Origin: Oscillospiraceae bacterium
GTDB taxonomy: Bacteria > Bacillota > Clostridia > Oscillospirales > Oscillospiraceae
Direction: 5' to 3'
Length of the DNA stretch: 12,702 bases
NCBI GenBank assembly: GCA_017458025.1
Contig: JAFTGG010000236.1
Span: forward strand, 1 to 12,702
The notes under the pieces are model-generated. The model was not told the DNA's origin. It ran no database searches and saw nothing but the letters and a program-made list of their open reading frames with translations. Positions within the stretch are counted from its first letter, which is position 1. Each line of letters opens with the position of its first letter. Position numbers and translations under genes: made by a program. Positions 5,983 to 12,702 of this stretch are shown here, piece by piece.

Positions 5983-6801
5983 TTATACCCCCGTTTTCGT
6001 TTTCAATATATTCAGATATTCCTTGACGTCCCGCAGGATAAACGACGGCTTCACGTCACTTGTCTCCACGTCCTCGCGCTTCGTCTCGCCGGAGAGCACC
6101 AGCACCGTGTCCACGCCCGCATTCACGCCGCAGGCAATGTCGGTGTAGAGCCGGTCGCCGATGACCACCGTTTCCTCCGGCGCCGCGCCCGCCGAGCGCA
6201 TCGCGAGATACGCCATGTCCGGCTTCGGCTTGCCAATGACGTAGGGCCGCCGCCCCGTCGCGCGAAACAGCATCTCGCACATGCTGCCGCAGTCAGGAAC
6301 ATAGCCGTACCATGTCGGGCAGACCCAATCGGGGTTCGTCGCGATGTACTCGACGCCGCGCCCGAGCAGAATACACGCGTCCTCAAGCTTTTGGAACGTC
6401 AGCTCCGTATCGAAGCCCATCAGCAGCGCGTCCACCGCCGCGTCGCGATCAATCGTCAGGCGGAAGCCCGCCTCGCGTAGCTGCTCCTTGAACGATTCCG
6501 TGCCGCAGACGTAATACAGCTTGTCCTGCCCGCCGTGCTCGCGCAGATAGAGGATCGTCGCGTCTACGGAGGTGAGGAAGTCGCTCCGCGCCGCCTCCAC
6601 GCCGAGGCGGCGCAGCTTTTCGACGTAGGCGTCGCCGCTTTTGGACGAGTTATTCGTCAGGAACAGATACCGCCCGCCGCGCTCGCGAATACAGCGCAGA
6701 AACTCCGCCGCACCGTCGAACAGGGTTTCGTCGAGGTACAGCGTCCCGTCCAGGTCAAGCAGAAACAGCTTTTTTTGTTTGAGTCGTTCGATATTCCGCA
6801 T
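5983..6801 (-). CDS. NagD-type HAD-IIA phosphatase
   Basis: A 272-residue HAD-superfamily subfamily IIA hydrolase (NagD/4-nitrophenylphosphatase-like), a cytoplasmic sugar- or nucleotide-phosphate phosphatase. Motif I is LDLDGTLYLD (15-24, catalytic D16 and D18), motif II LTNNSSK (48-54), motif III IGKPKPDM and motif IV VIGDRLYTDI. A C2-type cap lies between motifs II and III, including the stretch ATNPDWVCPT. The ATG at 6801 overlaps the tsaD stop in a TGATG junction, with AGGAG 5 nt upstream, so it is the last gene of the long minus-strand operon. The substrate is not predictable. It is unrelated in sequence to the other HAD gene (5162-5845) beyond the shared fold. Confidence 0.9.
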   Translation of the reverse strand: MRNIERLKQKKLFLLDLDGTLYLDETLFDGAAEFLRCIRERGGRYLFLTNNSSKSGDAYVEKLRRLGVEAARSDFLTSVDATILYLREHGGQDKLYYVCGTESFKEQLREAGFRLTIDRDAAVDALLMGFDTELTFQKLEDACILLGRGVEYIATNPDWVCPTWYGYVPDCGSMCEMLFRATGRRPYVIGKPKPDMAYLAMRSAGAAPEETVVIGDRLYTDIACGVNAGVDTVLVLSGETKREDVETSDVKPSFILRDVKEYLNILKTKTGV

Positions 6802-7814
6802 CAAATCTCCTCGTCGATCTCACGCGTGGCGTAGGCGTTGAGCGACCAATCCGCCCGCGCGCCCGCCATGTACTCGTAGTAGCCTTGCGCGCCGATCATC
6901 GCGCCGTTGTCGCCGCAGAGCCCGAGCGGCGGCAGATACAGCTTGCAGCCCGCTTTGTCGCAGGCTTTTTGCAGGTCGGCGCGGAGAAACGAATTTGCCG
7001 CGACGCCGCCGGCGGCGACGACGATCTTGCGTCCGCACAGCTCCGCCGCGCGGATCGTGCGCGGCACGAGCTCGTCGGACACCGCCTGCGTAAAATCCCG
7101 CGCAAGCGCCGCGCGGTCAAGCGGTTTTCCCGTCTGCTCCGCGTTGTGCGCGAGGTTGACGACCGCCGTTTTGAGGCCGGAAAAGCTCATGTCCAGCTCG
7201 TGCCCCTCGATCTTCGCGCGCGGCAGCTCGTAGACGCCGCCGTCGCTGCCGTGCGCCAAGTCGTCCATCGGCTTGCCGCCGGGGTACGGCAGGCCCAATA
7301 CGCGCGCCGCCTTGTCGAAGCACTCGCCCGCCGCGTCGTCCCGCGTCGCGCCGACGAGAGTGAAATCCGTGTACCCCGCCACGTCGACGAGCAGCGTGTT
7401 GCCGCCGGACATGCACAGCGCGAGGAACGGCGGCTCCAGCTCCGGAAACGCGAGGTAGTTCGCCGCGATATGTCCGCGGATATGGTGCACCGGAATGAGC
7501 GGCACGCGCAGCGCGTAGGCGACGGACTTGGCGAAGTTGAGTCCCACGAGCACCGCGCCGATAAGGCCGGGCGCGTAGGTCGCGGCGACCGCGTCGACGT
7601 CCGTTTTCGTCACGCCCGCGTCGGCGAGCGCCTTGTCGCAAAGCGCCGCGATCGCCTCCACGTGCTTGCGCGACGCGATCTCCGGCACGACGCCGCCGTA
7701 GACGGCGTGCATATCTGCCTGCGACGCGACAGCGTCGGAAAGTATCGTTCTGCCGTCCTCGACGACCGCGACCGCGGTCTCGTCGCAGGACGATTCAAAG
7801 GCCAATATCTTCAT
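6801..7814 (-). CDS. tsaD: tRNA N6-threonylcarbamoyladenosine synthase subunit TsaD
   Basis: A 337-residue TsaD (YgjD/Gcp/Kae1 family), which transfers the threonylcarbamoyl group from TC-AMP to A37 of ANN-decoding tRNAs, working with TsaB and TsaE. The N-terminus KILAFESSCDETAVAVV is diagnostic. The metal-binding histidines are H111 and H115 in HHIRGHIAANY. Further family motifs are APGLIGAVLVG (81-91), CMSGGNTLL, SFSGLKTAVVN, VVAAGGVAANS and CGDNGAMIG. The ATG overlaps the upstream GNAT stop (ATGA), which decides the start; its own Shine-Dalgarno site is weak, so coupling is likely. rimI two genes upstream is a common companion of tsaD, but tsaB and tsaE are not in this window. Confidence 0.97.
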   Translation of the reverse strand: MKILAFESSCDETAVAVVEDGRTILSDAVASQADMHAVYGGVVPEIASRKHVEAIAALCDKALADAGVTKTDVDAVAATYAPGLIGAVLVGLNFAKSVAYALRVPLIPVHHIRGHIAANYLAFPELEPPFLALCMSGGNTLLVDVAGYTDFTLVGATRDDAAGECFDKAARVLGLPYPGGKPMDDLAHGSDGGVYELPRAKIEGHELDMSFSGLKTAVVNLAHNAEQTGKPLDRAALARDFTQAVSDELVPRTIRAAELCGRKIVVAAGGVAANSFLRADLQKACDKAGCKLYLPPLGLCGDNGAMIGAQGYYEYMAGARADWSLNAYATREIDEEI

Positions 7815-8419
7815 GTGTTCTCTTGCCCCAACCACGGAATTTTCTCGGACGCGCCCATCGACGCGTCCCACGGGATCCGCATGTATTTTTGATACAGCAG
7901 CTTCGGGATCGAGCTGCGGTAGCACGCCTCATGCGCGGCGGCCATCTCCCCGTCGCTCACGTCCCCGTCCGCCCAATACAGCGTGTGGTACGGCACGCCG
8001 AAGATACAGGTGTCGTAACCCGCCTGTTTCGCGCCGTTGCGCTTGTAAAAGCCGAGCCGCCGCTCCGCCATAGCGGGGTCCTCCGCGTAGGCGGGTATCT
8101 CCGACTCGCCGAACAGTACGCTGCCGCGCTCCGCCTCGACCAGCTTTTGAATGAGCAGCGAGCCGAGGCCGTCGTTGCGCCGCGAAGGCGTCACGCAGAG
8201 ATAGTCGAACAGCGCGAAGCCCTCCGCATATGTCCACACAAACGCCTCGCCCACGATCTCGCCGCCGTCGAACAGACACCACGGGCGATACTCGCCGCGC
8301 TTCATCTCCGCCTTCATCTCGCGCAGCGGCTTGAGCTCCGCCGGCGGGAACGACGGCTTCAAGTCGCGCTCATAAATTTCCGTCAGCTGCGCCTCCGTCG
8401 GCAGCTTCATCTCCATCAT
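7811..8419 (-). CDS. GNAT-family N-acetyltransferase of unknown substrate
   Basis: About 202 residues with a GNAT fold. Visible are GEIVGEAFVWTY (beta strands with a bulge), FDYLCVTPSRRNDGLGSLLI (acetyl-CoA-binding motif A, R/Q-x-x-G-x-G type) and FYKRNGAKQAGYDTCIFGV (motif B region). The C-terminal 50 residues (YRSSIPKLLYQKYMRIPWD and beyond) extend past the usual fold. I chose the ATG at 8419, with GGAG 9 nt upstream; a TTG at 8434 and ATGs at 8416 and 8410 are alternatives. It overlaps the end of rimI by about 50 nt and the start of tsaD by 4 nt. It may be a second protein or small-molecule acetyltransferase; its place beside rimI does not prove a related substrate. Confidence 0.85.
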   Translation of the reverse strand: MMEMKLPTEAQLTEIYERDLKPSFPPAELKPLREMKAEMKRGEYRPWCLFDGGEIVGEAFVWTYAEGFALFDYLCVTPSRRNDGLGSLLIQKLVEAERGSVLFGESEIPAYAEDPAMAERRLGFYKRNGAKQAGYDTCIFGVPYHTLYWADGDVSDGEMAAAHEACYRSSIPKLLYQKYMRIPWDASMGASEKIPWLGQENT

Positions 8420-8891
8420 CGGTACCGTCTCCAAATTCTCTCGTCATGATGATCGCGTCCTCTTTGGGATGCTCGTAGTAGTTCGCGCGCCGTCCGACGC
8501 CGCGGAAGCCGCGGCTGCCGTAGAGCGCGATGGCGCCGTAGTTTGACGCGCGGACTTCGAGCGTCAAAAACGCGAGACGGTTGCCCTCCGCGAAGCTCAC
8601 AAACACGTCGAGCAACGCGCCCGCGACGCCGCCGCGGCGCGACTCCGGCCGCACGGCGACATTGGTGATATACCCCTCGTCCGCGACGACAAGCAGCCCC
8701 GCGTAGCCCACAACGCTGCCGTCCTCGGTATCCAGCGCGACGAGGTACGCCGACATCGCGTTGTCCAGCTCCTCGGCAAGCATGTTGCGCGACCACGGGT
8801 CGGCAAAGCAGACGCGTTCGAGCGCCGCGACCTCGTCGAGGTGCTCATACGCCATCGGCACGATGCGCACTTGCTTTTTCAGGTGTTCCAT
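8370..8891 (-). CDS. rimI: Ribosomal protein S18 N-alanine acetyltransferase RimI
   Basis: A 173-residue GNAT enzyme matching RimI, which acetylates the N-terminal alanine of ribosomal protein S18 in the better-studied bacteria. Family features are LERVCFADPWSRNMLAEEL near the N-terminus, ITNVAVRPESRRGGVAGALL (motif A), LTLEVRASNYGAIALYGSRG and the YYEHPKEDAIIM near the usual C-terminus. The ATG at 8891 has GGAGG 7 nt upstream. About 22 residues after IIMTREF are low-complexity Gly/Asp/Ala and lie in the stretch overlapping the next gene, so the tail is probably not functional. It is co-transcribed with polA upstream and tsaD downstream, the usual t6A/ribosome neighbourhood. Confidence 0.9.
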   Translation of the reverse strand: MEHLKKQVRIVPMAYEHLDEVAALERVCFADPWSRNMLAEELDNAMSAYLVALDTEDGSVVGYAGLLVVADEGYITNVAVRPESRRGGVAGALLDVFVSFAEGNRLAFLTLEVRASNYGAIALYGSRGFRGVGRRANYYEHPKEDAIIMTREFGDGTDDGDEAADGGAADGNL

Positions 8892-8894
8892 CGT

Positions 8895-9065
8895 TCATCC
8901 TCCCCACGCACGCAGCTCTCGCGCTTCGGATCGACGACAACGCTGCCCACGCGCCCTGCATACAGCGCCCAGAACGCGTACGAGTCCTGACAACGCCCGC
9001 ATATAGAGCAACAGCCGCCCCAGCTCCCACTCCCGCCAGAATTGCTTGAATTTCTCTTTTTTCAT
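8895..9065 (-). CDS. Small ORF between polA and rimI, probably frameshifted
   Basis: As it stands, 56 codons starting at an ATG that overlaps the polA stop (ATGA) and ending 3 nt before rimI. I recognise no family. The first 25 codons (KEKFKQFWREWELGRLLLY) look like real coding sequence, with 20 of 25 third positions G or C. The rest is Arg-rich and looks like an out-of-frame reading, with about 50% GC at third positions. One frame over, from about 8980, the sequence reads SYAFWALYAGRVGSVVVDPK and stops at 8879, with about 76% GC at third positions. A single-base shift near 8981-8993 would join the two into a protein of about 60 residues that overlaps rimI by 13 nt. A sequencing error, a true pseudogene or programmed shifting are all possible. 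Confidence 0.5.
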   Translation of the reverse strand: MKKEKFKQFWREWELGRLLLYMRALSGLVRVLGAVCRARGQRCRRSEARELRAWGG

Positions 9066-11722
9066 CCCTTGGCCTCTAACCAATTCTTCCCCCAATGCGC
9101 CTCGGCGGTCAGCGGGACGGAGAGCGTCATCACGCGTTCCATCTCGTCCTCAAGCAGCTTTGCCGTTCGCTCCGCCTCGGCTTCGGGGCACTCGACGATC
9201 AGCTCGTCGTGCACCTGTAAAATGAGCTTGCCTTGCAGCCCCTCCTCGCGCAGCCGCTCGTCCACGCGCACCATCGCGAGCTTGATGATGTCCGCCGCCG
9301 TGCCCTGAATGGGCATGTTGAGCGCGACGCGCTCGCCGAAGGAGCGGGTCTGGAAGTTGCTCGCCGCCAGCTCCGGCAGCGCGCGGCGGCGATGCATCAG
9401 CGTCTCGACGTAGCCCGCCGCCTTCGCCTGCTCGACCACGTTCGTCATATAGTTCCGCACGCCGGAAAACCGCGCGAGATAGTTCTCGATATACGCCTTC
9501 GCCTCCGCGACGCTCACGCCGATGTCCTGCGCGAGCGAGAACGCGGAGATGCCGTACACAATGCCGAAGTTGACCGCCTTGGCGTGCGAGCGGAGCTCCT
9601 TTGTCACCTGCTCGACGGGCACGCCGAACGCCTGCGACGCGGTGACGGTGTGAATGTCCTCACCGCTTCGGAACGCGTCCTGCATGGTCTTATCGTCCGC
9701 AATGTGGGCAAGCAGCCGCAGCTCGATCTGCGAGTAGTCCGCGTCCACGAGCACGCAGCCCTCCGCCGGCACGAACATGCGGCGGAACTCGCTGCCGAGC
9801 TCCGTGCGCGTCGGAATGTTCTGCAGGTTCGGCTCCGTGGACGAGAGCCGCCCCGTCGCCGTGACCGTCATCTGGAAGCTCGTATGGATACGCCCGTCCG
9901 GCGCGATGACCTTCAAAAGCCCGTCGCAGTAGGTTGATTTGAACTTCGCGTACTGCCGGTACTCCAGCACATCGGCGACGATGGGGTGCTCCCAGCGCAG
10001 CTTTTCGAGCACGTCCGCGTTGGTCGACCAGCCGGTTTTCGTCTTCTTGCCGTGGGGCAGCTCCAGCTTCTCAAACAGCACCGTGCCGAGCTGCTTGGGC
10101 GAGTTGATGTTGAACGCCTCGCCCGAGCGCTCATAGATGCGCCGCTCCAGCTCCTTGACGCGTGATTCCATGACTTCGCCGAAGTCGGCGAGCGCCTTGC
10201 GGTCGACGAGCACGCCCGCGCGCTCCATCTTCGCCAGCACCGCGCAGAGCGGCAGCTCGACGCTGTAGTAAAGCTCATGCAATTGCCGCTCCTCGATCGC
10301 GGGAGCCAGCGCTTCGTACAACGCGCCCACCGCGGCGGTGTAGCTGTGAAACGCCGCCTCCGCCGTCGCTGTGTCGCCAAGCATCGAGAACGCGTCGCCG
10401 TCAAGGTGAACGGCTTTCGGCAGCTCGTGGTGAAAATAGGACACAAACAGCCTGTCGATCTCGTAGCTGCCCGCCGTCGCGTCGACGAGGTAGGCCGCAA
10501 GAGCGGTATCGAACACGAAGCCGAGGGCGGGCAGTCCGTTTTCGAGCAGCGCGCGCATGAGGTCCTTCACGTTGTGCGAAACCTTCCTGATATCCGCGCC
10601 GAACAGCGCGCGCAGCAGCGCGTTCCAATCGCCGTCGTATTTGGTGAAAAACAGCTCGCTGGAGAGCGCCGTCGACGCGCTCGTCTGACAGTCGACGATG
10701 ATGCCGGAGAGGTCGGGCAGCGCAAGCAGCGTCACATGCTCCGCCTCGCGCCAGATCGTCAGCAGCCCCTCCGCCTGTTTTTCATTCGTCACCGCCTCCG
10801 CCGTGACCGTGAAGTCGATCTCCTTTGCTTCCTCCGCAACCGGCAGATTCGCCGGCGGCGTCAGCTTATACGCCTCAATCAGCTTATTAAATTCGAGCTT
10901 CAAAAACAGCGGGTACAGCGCGTCGGACGGAGCCTTGCGCAGATTCGCCTGCGGGTCGAACTCCAGCGGCGCGTCGGTCAAAATCGTCGCAAGGCGGTAC
11001 GACTGCCGCGCGCTCGCCTCGCCCTCGGCCAGCTTGCGGATCGCGGCGGGCTTCGCCTCGACGTCGGGCAGCTTGTCATAGATCGCGTCGACGCTCTCAT
11101 ACTTTTGAATCAGCTCCATCGCCGTCTTTTCGCCGACGCCCGGCACGCCGGGGTAATTGTCGCTGCTGTCGCCCATCAGGGCTTTGAGATCAATGATATG
11201 GATCGGATCAAAACCGTATTCCTCGCGGAACGTTTCCGGCGTCATATCCTTGGTCGTCGTCTGCCCCATGCGGGTCGAGACCAGCTTGACCGTCGTATGG
11301 CCGGTGATGAGCTGCAGACTGTCCTTGTCGCCCGTGACGATCACGCAATCCCATGCCGCCGCCTCGCATTTGCGCGAGATCGTGCCGATGAGGTCGTCCG
11401 CCTCGTAGCCCGCGAGCTCATAGCGCGGGACGTTCATCGCGTCGAGCACGTCCTTCATCACCGGCAGCTGCATCGCCAGCTCCTCCGGCATGCCCTTGCG
11501 CTGCGCCTTATACGCCGGAAATTCGAGATGCCGGAACGTCGGCTCGCGCCGGTCAAAGGCGACGCAGAGCGCGTCGGGCTTCTCCTCGTCCGTCAGGCGC
11601 TTCATCGTCGACAAAAAGCCGTAGACGGCGTGCGTGTAGAGCCCCTCGCGCGTCGTCAGCGGGCGGATCCCATAAAAAGCGCGGTTCAAAATTGAGTTAC
11701 CGTCGATCACCATCAGCTTCAT
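9062..11722 (-). CDS. polA: DNA polymerase I
   Basis: An 886-residue family A DNA polymerase for Okazaki fragment maturation and repair. The N-terminal 5' nuclease domain (about 1-290) has VIDGNSILNRAFYG, GYEADDLIG, VTGDKDSLQL and GDSSDNYPGVPGVGEKTA. The middle domain (about 310-480) has the 3'-5' exonuclease position but no D-x-E motif, so proofreading is predicted to be lost, as in many Firmicutes. The polymerase domain has motif A DADYSQIELRLLAHIA, motif B RSHAKAVNFGIVYG and motif C LQVHDELIVE. The start MKLMVIDGNS is the family norm and has AGGAGA about 8 nt upstream; the ATG lies 13 nt after the lipoprotein gene's stop, in the same operon. The stop overlaps the next small ORF (ATGA). Confidence 0.98.
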   Translation of the reverse strand: MKLMVIDGNSILNRAFYGIRPLTTREGLYTHAVYGFLSTMKRLTDEEKPDALCVAFDRREPTFRHLEFPAYKAQRKGMPEELAMQLPVMKDVLDAMNVPRYELAGYEADDLIGTISRKCEAAAWDCVIVTGDKDSLQLITGHTTVKLVSTRMGQTTTKDMTPETFREEYGFDPIHIIDLKALMGDSSDNYPGVPGVGEKTAMELIQKYESVDAIYDKLPDVEAKPAAIRKLAEGEASARQSYRLATILTDAPLEFDPQANLRKAPSDALYPLFLKLEFNKLIEAYKLTPPANLPVAEEAKEIDFTVTAEAVTNEKQAEGLLTIWREAEHVTLLALPDLSGIIVDCQTSASTALSSELFFTKYDGDWNALLRALFGADIRKVSHNVKDLMRALLENGLPALGFVFDTALAAYLVDATAGSYEIDRLFVSYFHHELPKAVHLDGDAFSMLGDTATAEAAFHSYTAAVGALYEALAPAIEERQLHELYYSVELPLCAVLAKMERAGVLVDRKALADFGEVMESRVKELERRIYERSGEAFNINSPKQLGTVLFEKLELPHGKKTKTGWSTNADVLEKLRWEHPIVADVLEYRQYAKFKSTYCDGLLKVIAPDGRIHTSFQMTVTATGRLSSTEPNLQNIPTRTELGSEFRRMFVPAEGCVLVDADYSQIELRLLAHIADDKTMQDAFRSGEDIHTVTASQAFGVPVEQVTKELRSHAKAVNFGIVYGISAFSLAQDIGVSVAEAKAYIENYLARFSGVRNYMTNVVEQAKAAGYVETLMHRRRALPELAASNFQTRSFGERVALNMPIQGTAADIIKLAMVRVDERLREEGLQGKLILQVHDELIVECPEAEAERTAKLLEDEMERVMTLSVPLTAEAHWGKNWLEAKG

Positions 11723-11735
11723 CAGCGTTCTCTCC

Positions 11736-12641
11736 TTACGATCCCATTGCTTCGCCGGCCGCGGCAAACGCCTCGGCGGCGGTTTCATACACGGCTTCGC
11801 CGTCCCGGAGCAGTACCACGCCCTCCACGCCGCTGAGCGACATGAGCGAGCGCGCGAGCGATTCGAGCGACAGCTCTCGCAGCGCCGGGTCCTCCGGCAG
11901 CGCCGCCGCGGCGTTCAGATTCGCATAGCAGACGCCCTCGTCGGTGCGGCTTGAGACGATCTCCACATCCGCGCCGAGCAGCGGCCGCAGCGTATCGTCG
12001 CCCTCCGGACCGCGCACCAGCGCGTCGAGCACGGCGCTCACGCGGGTCTGGCCCTCGTAGAGCATCAGCGTCTGCTGCTGCTCGCGCAGCTCGCCGGTCT
12101 CCGCGTCGAGGAACCAGAGCGAGACGTTGATGGGGCGCAGCGCGTCCTCGCCGTCGGAGAGCAGCGCGTCCGCCGCGGTAAGAAGCTGCGTCTGCCGGTA
12201 TGGCAGCTCGCGCCCGTTGGCCGTGATGCGCACGGCGTAGATGCCGGTGATCTGCGTCAGCGTCAACGTGACGCAGCAGTCCGCGATCGAGAGGTCCACG
12301 CCCGAGAGCCGCGCGTATTGCTCCGAGAGGTCGACCGTCGCGCGGCCGCCGGCGATGACGAGCTTCTGCAGCTCCGTCCCGCTCGGGAACGGCGAGCGCA
12401 GGTCCGCGTTCAGAGACGGGGAAAACAGCTCCGTCACCAACATCGTCGCCAGAGCGGTCGTGTCCATCGAGGCGCTGCCCGGAATGTAAAACGTATCGGC
12501 GCGGATCGCGTCGCCGCCGTCGGGCGTATCCAGCCGCGCGGCGTAGTAGAGCTCGTAGGCGTCTCCGGACGGCGCTTCCGCCGGCGCGGCGCAGGCCGCG
12601 AGCAGCGCCAGCGCCAAGAGCGGCAAAAGAATACGCTTCAC
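11736..12641 (-). CDS. GerMN-domain lipoprotein
   Basis: A 301-residue predicted lipoprotein. The signal peptide is RILLPLLALALLAAC with lipobox LAAC, so C17 would be lipidated and the protein anchored outside the cell membrane. The mature part appears to hold two GerMN-type (sporulation/germination) domains, about 45-155 and 165-280, each with a V-D-L or Y-A-N-L strand typical of the fold (ATVDLSEQYARL and VCYANLNAAAAL). GerM in Bacillus has a similar two-domain layout and works in spore germination and engulfment, but here the partner is a sensor kinase. The GTG start overlaps that kinase's stop (GTGA) and has AGGAGG 9 nt upstream. It may modulate the kinase at the membrane (inference from gene order). 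Spore function is not shown. Confidence 0.85.
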   Translation of the reverse strand: MKRILLPLLALALLAACAAPAEAPSGDAYELYYAARLDTPDGGDAIRADTFYIPGSASMDTTALATMLVTELFSPSLNADLRSPFPSGTELQKLVIAGGRATVDLSEQYARLSGVDLSIADCCVTLTLTQITGIYAVRITANGRELPYRQTQLLTAADALLSDGEDALRPINVSLWFLDAETGELREQQQTLMLYEGQTRVSAVLDALVRGPEGDDTLRPLLGADVEIVSSRTDEGVCYANLNAAAALPEDPALRELSLESLARSLMSLSGVEGVVLLRDGEAVYETAAEAFAAAGEAMGS

Positions 12642-12702
12642 GCTGTCCCGCCTCCTTCCGTATACACGCGCGGGAGCCGCACCGTGAACACGCTGCCGCC
12701 GC
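12638..12702 (-). CDS. C-terminal end of a sensor histidine kinase (partial)
   Basis: Only the last 20 codons are inside the window; the gene runs in from the right edge. They read GGSVFTVRLPRVYTEGGGTA and then TGA. GGSVFTVRLP is the usual end of a HATPase_c domain in bacterial two-component kinases. The stop overlaps the GTG start of the GerMN lipoprotein gene by 4 nt, so the two are translationally coupled. A response regulator gene would be expected further upstream, outside the window. The call rests on a short motif. Confidence 0.6.
   Translation of the reverse strand, partial: GGSVFTVRLPRVYTEGGGTA

Noticed and set aside
8892..9061. coaE, which often follows polA in Firmicutes
   Set aside because: The gap is only 170 nt and no P-loop of the CoaE type is present in any frame.
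10277..11695. A 472-codon open frame antisense to polA, and a similar 335-codon one antisense to tsaD (6885-7892)
   Set aside because: Both are Arg-rich mirror readings of strongly conserved genes; the openness follows from high third-position GC.

Overview
The window reads as a chromosomal segment of a spore-forming, GC-rich member of the Clostridia, most like an Oscillospiraceae-type gut anaerobe (inference). The evidence is a dipicolinate synthase pair (dpaA/dpaB, made only by endospore formers), a GerMN-domain lipoprotein, a Pol I with a degenerate proofreading domain as in many Firmicutes, strong AGGAGG-type ribosome binding sites, and coding sequence with high GC at third positions. No rRNA, tRNA, insertion sequence, prophage or CRISPR array is visible.

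Layout. Positions 1-433 are an AT-richer intergenic region. It holds a near-consensus promoter firing off the left edge (minus strand), a possible 20-codon cysteine-rich peptide gene with its own Shine-Dalgarno site and terminator (minus), and a strong promoter for the next operon (plus). Positions 434-3183 are a two-gene plus-strand operon: a MurE-like Mur ligase whose amino-acid-recognition motif is replaced, then an ATP-grasp ligase resembling the D-aspartate ligase family. Positions 3253-3615 encode a small membrane-anchored XRE-type regulator, ended by a hairpin it shares with the convergent dpa genes. Positions 3671-5055 (minus) are dpaB and dpaA, overlapping by 4 nt; dpaA appears to lack a normal start codon. 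Positions 5162-5845 (plus) encode a YjjG-like HAD phosphatase with its own promoter, followed by a perfect 36-bp palindromic terminator.

Positions 5983-12702 are one long, tightly packed minus-strand gene run. Read in transcription order it is: C-terminus of a histidine kinase (cut by the window edge), GerMN lipoprotein, polA, a small ORF that looks frameshifted, rimI, a second GNAT acetyltransferase, tsaD, and a NagD-type HAD phosphatase. Most junctions are ATGA/GTGA/TGATG overlaps or gaps under 15 nt, so co-transcription and translational coupling are likely.

How the genes fit together. DpaA and DpaB make spore dipicolinic acid from the lysine/DAP pathway. The Mur-ligase plus ATP-grasp pair could add amino acids to a peptidoglycan precursor or another peptide, but its substrate cannot be read from sequence. 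The polA-to-tsaD run mixes DNA repair/replication, ribosomal protein N-acetylation and tRNA t6A synthesis. The items most worth a second look are the Mur ligase/ATP-grasp pair, the tiny Cys-rich ORF, the dpaA start, and the frame switch between polA and rimI.
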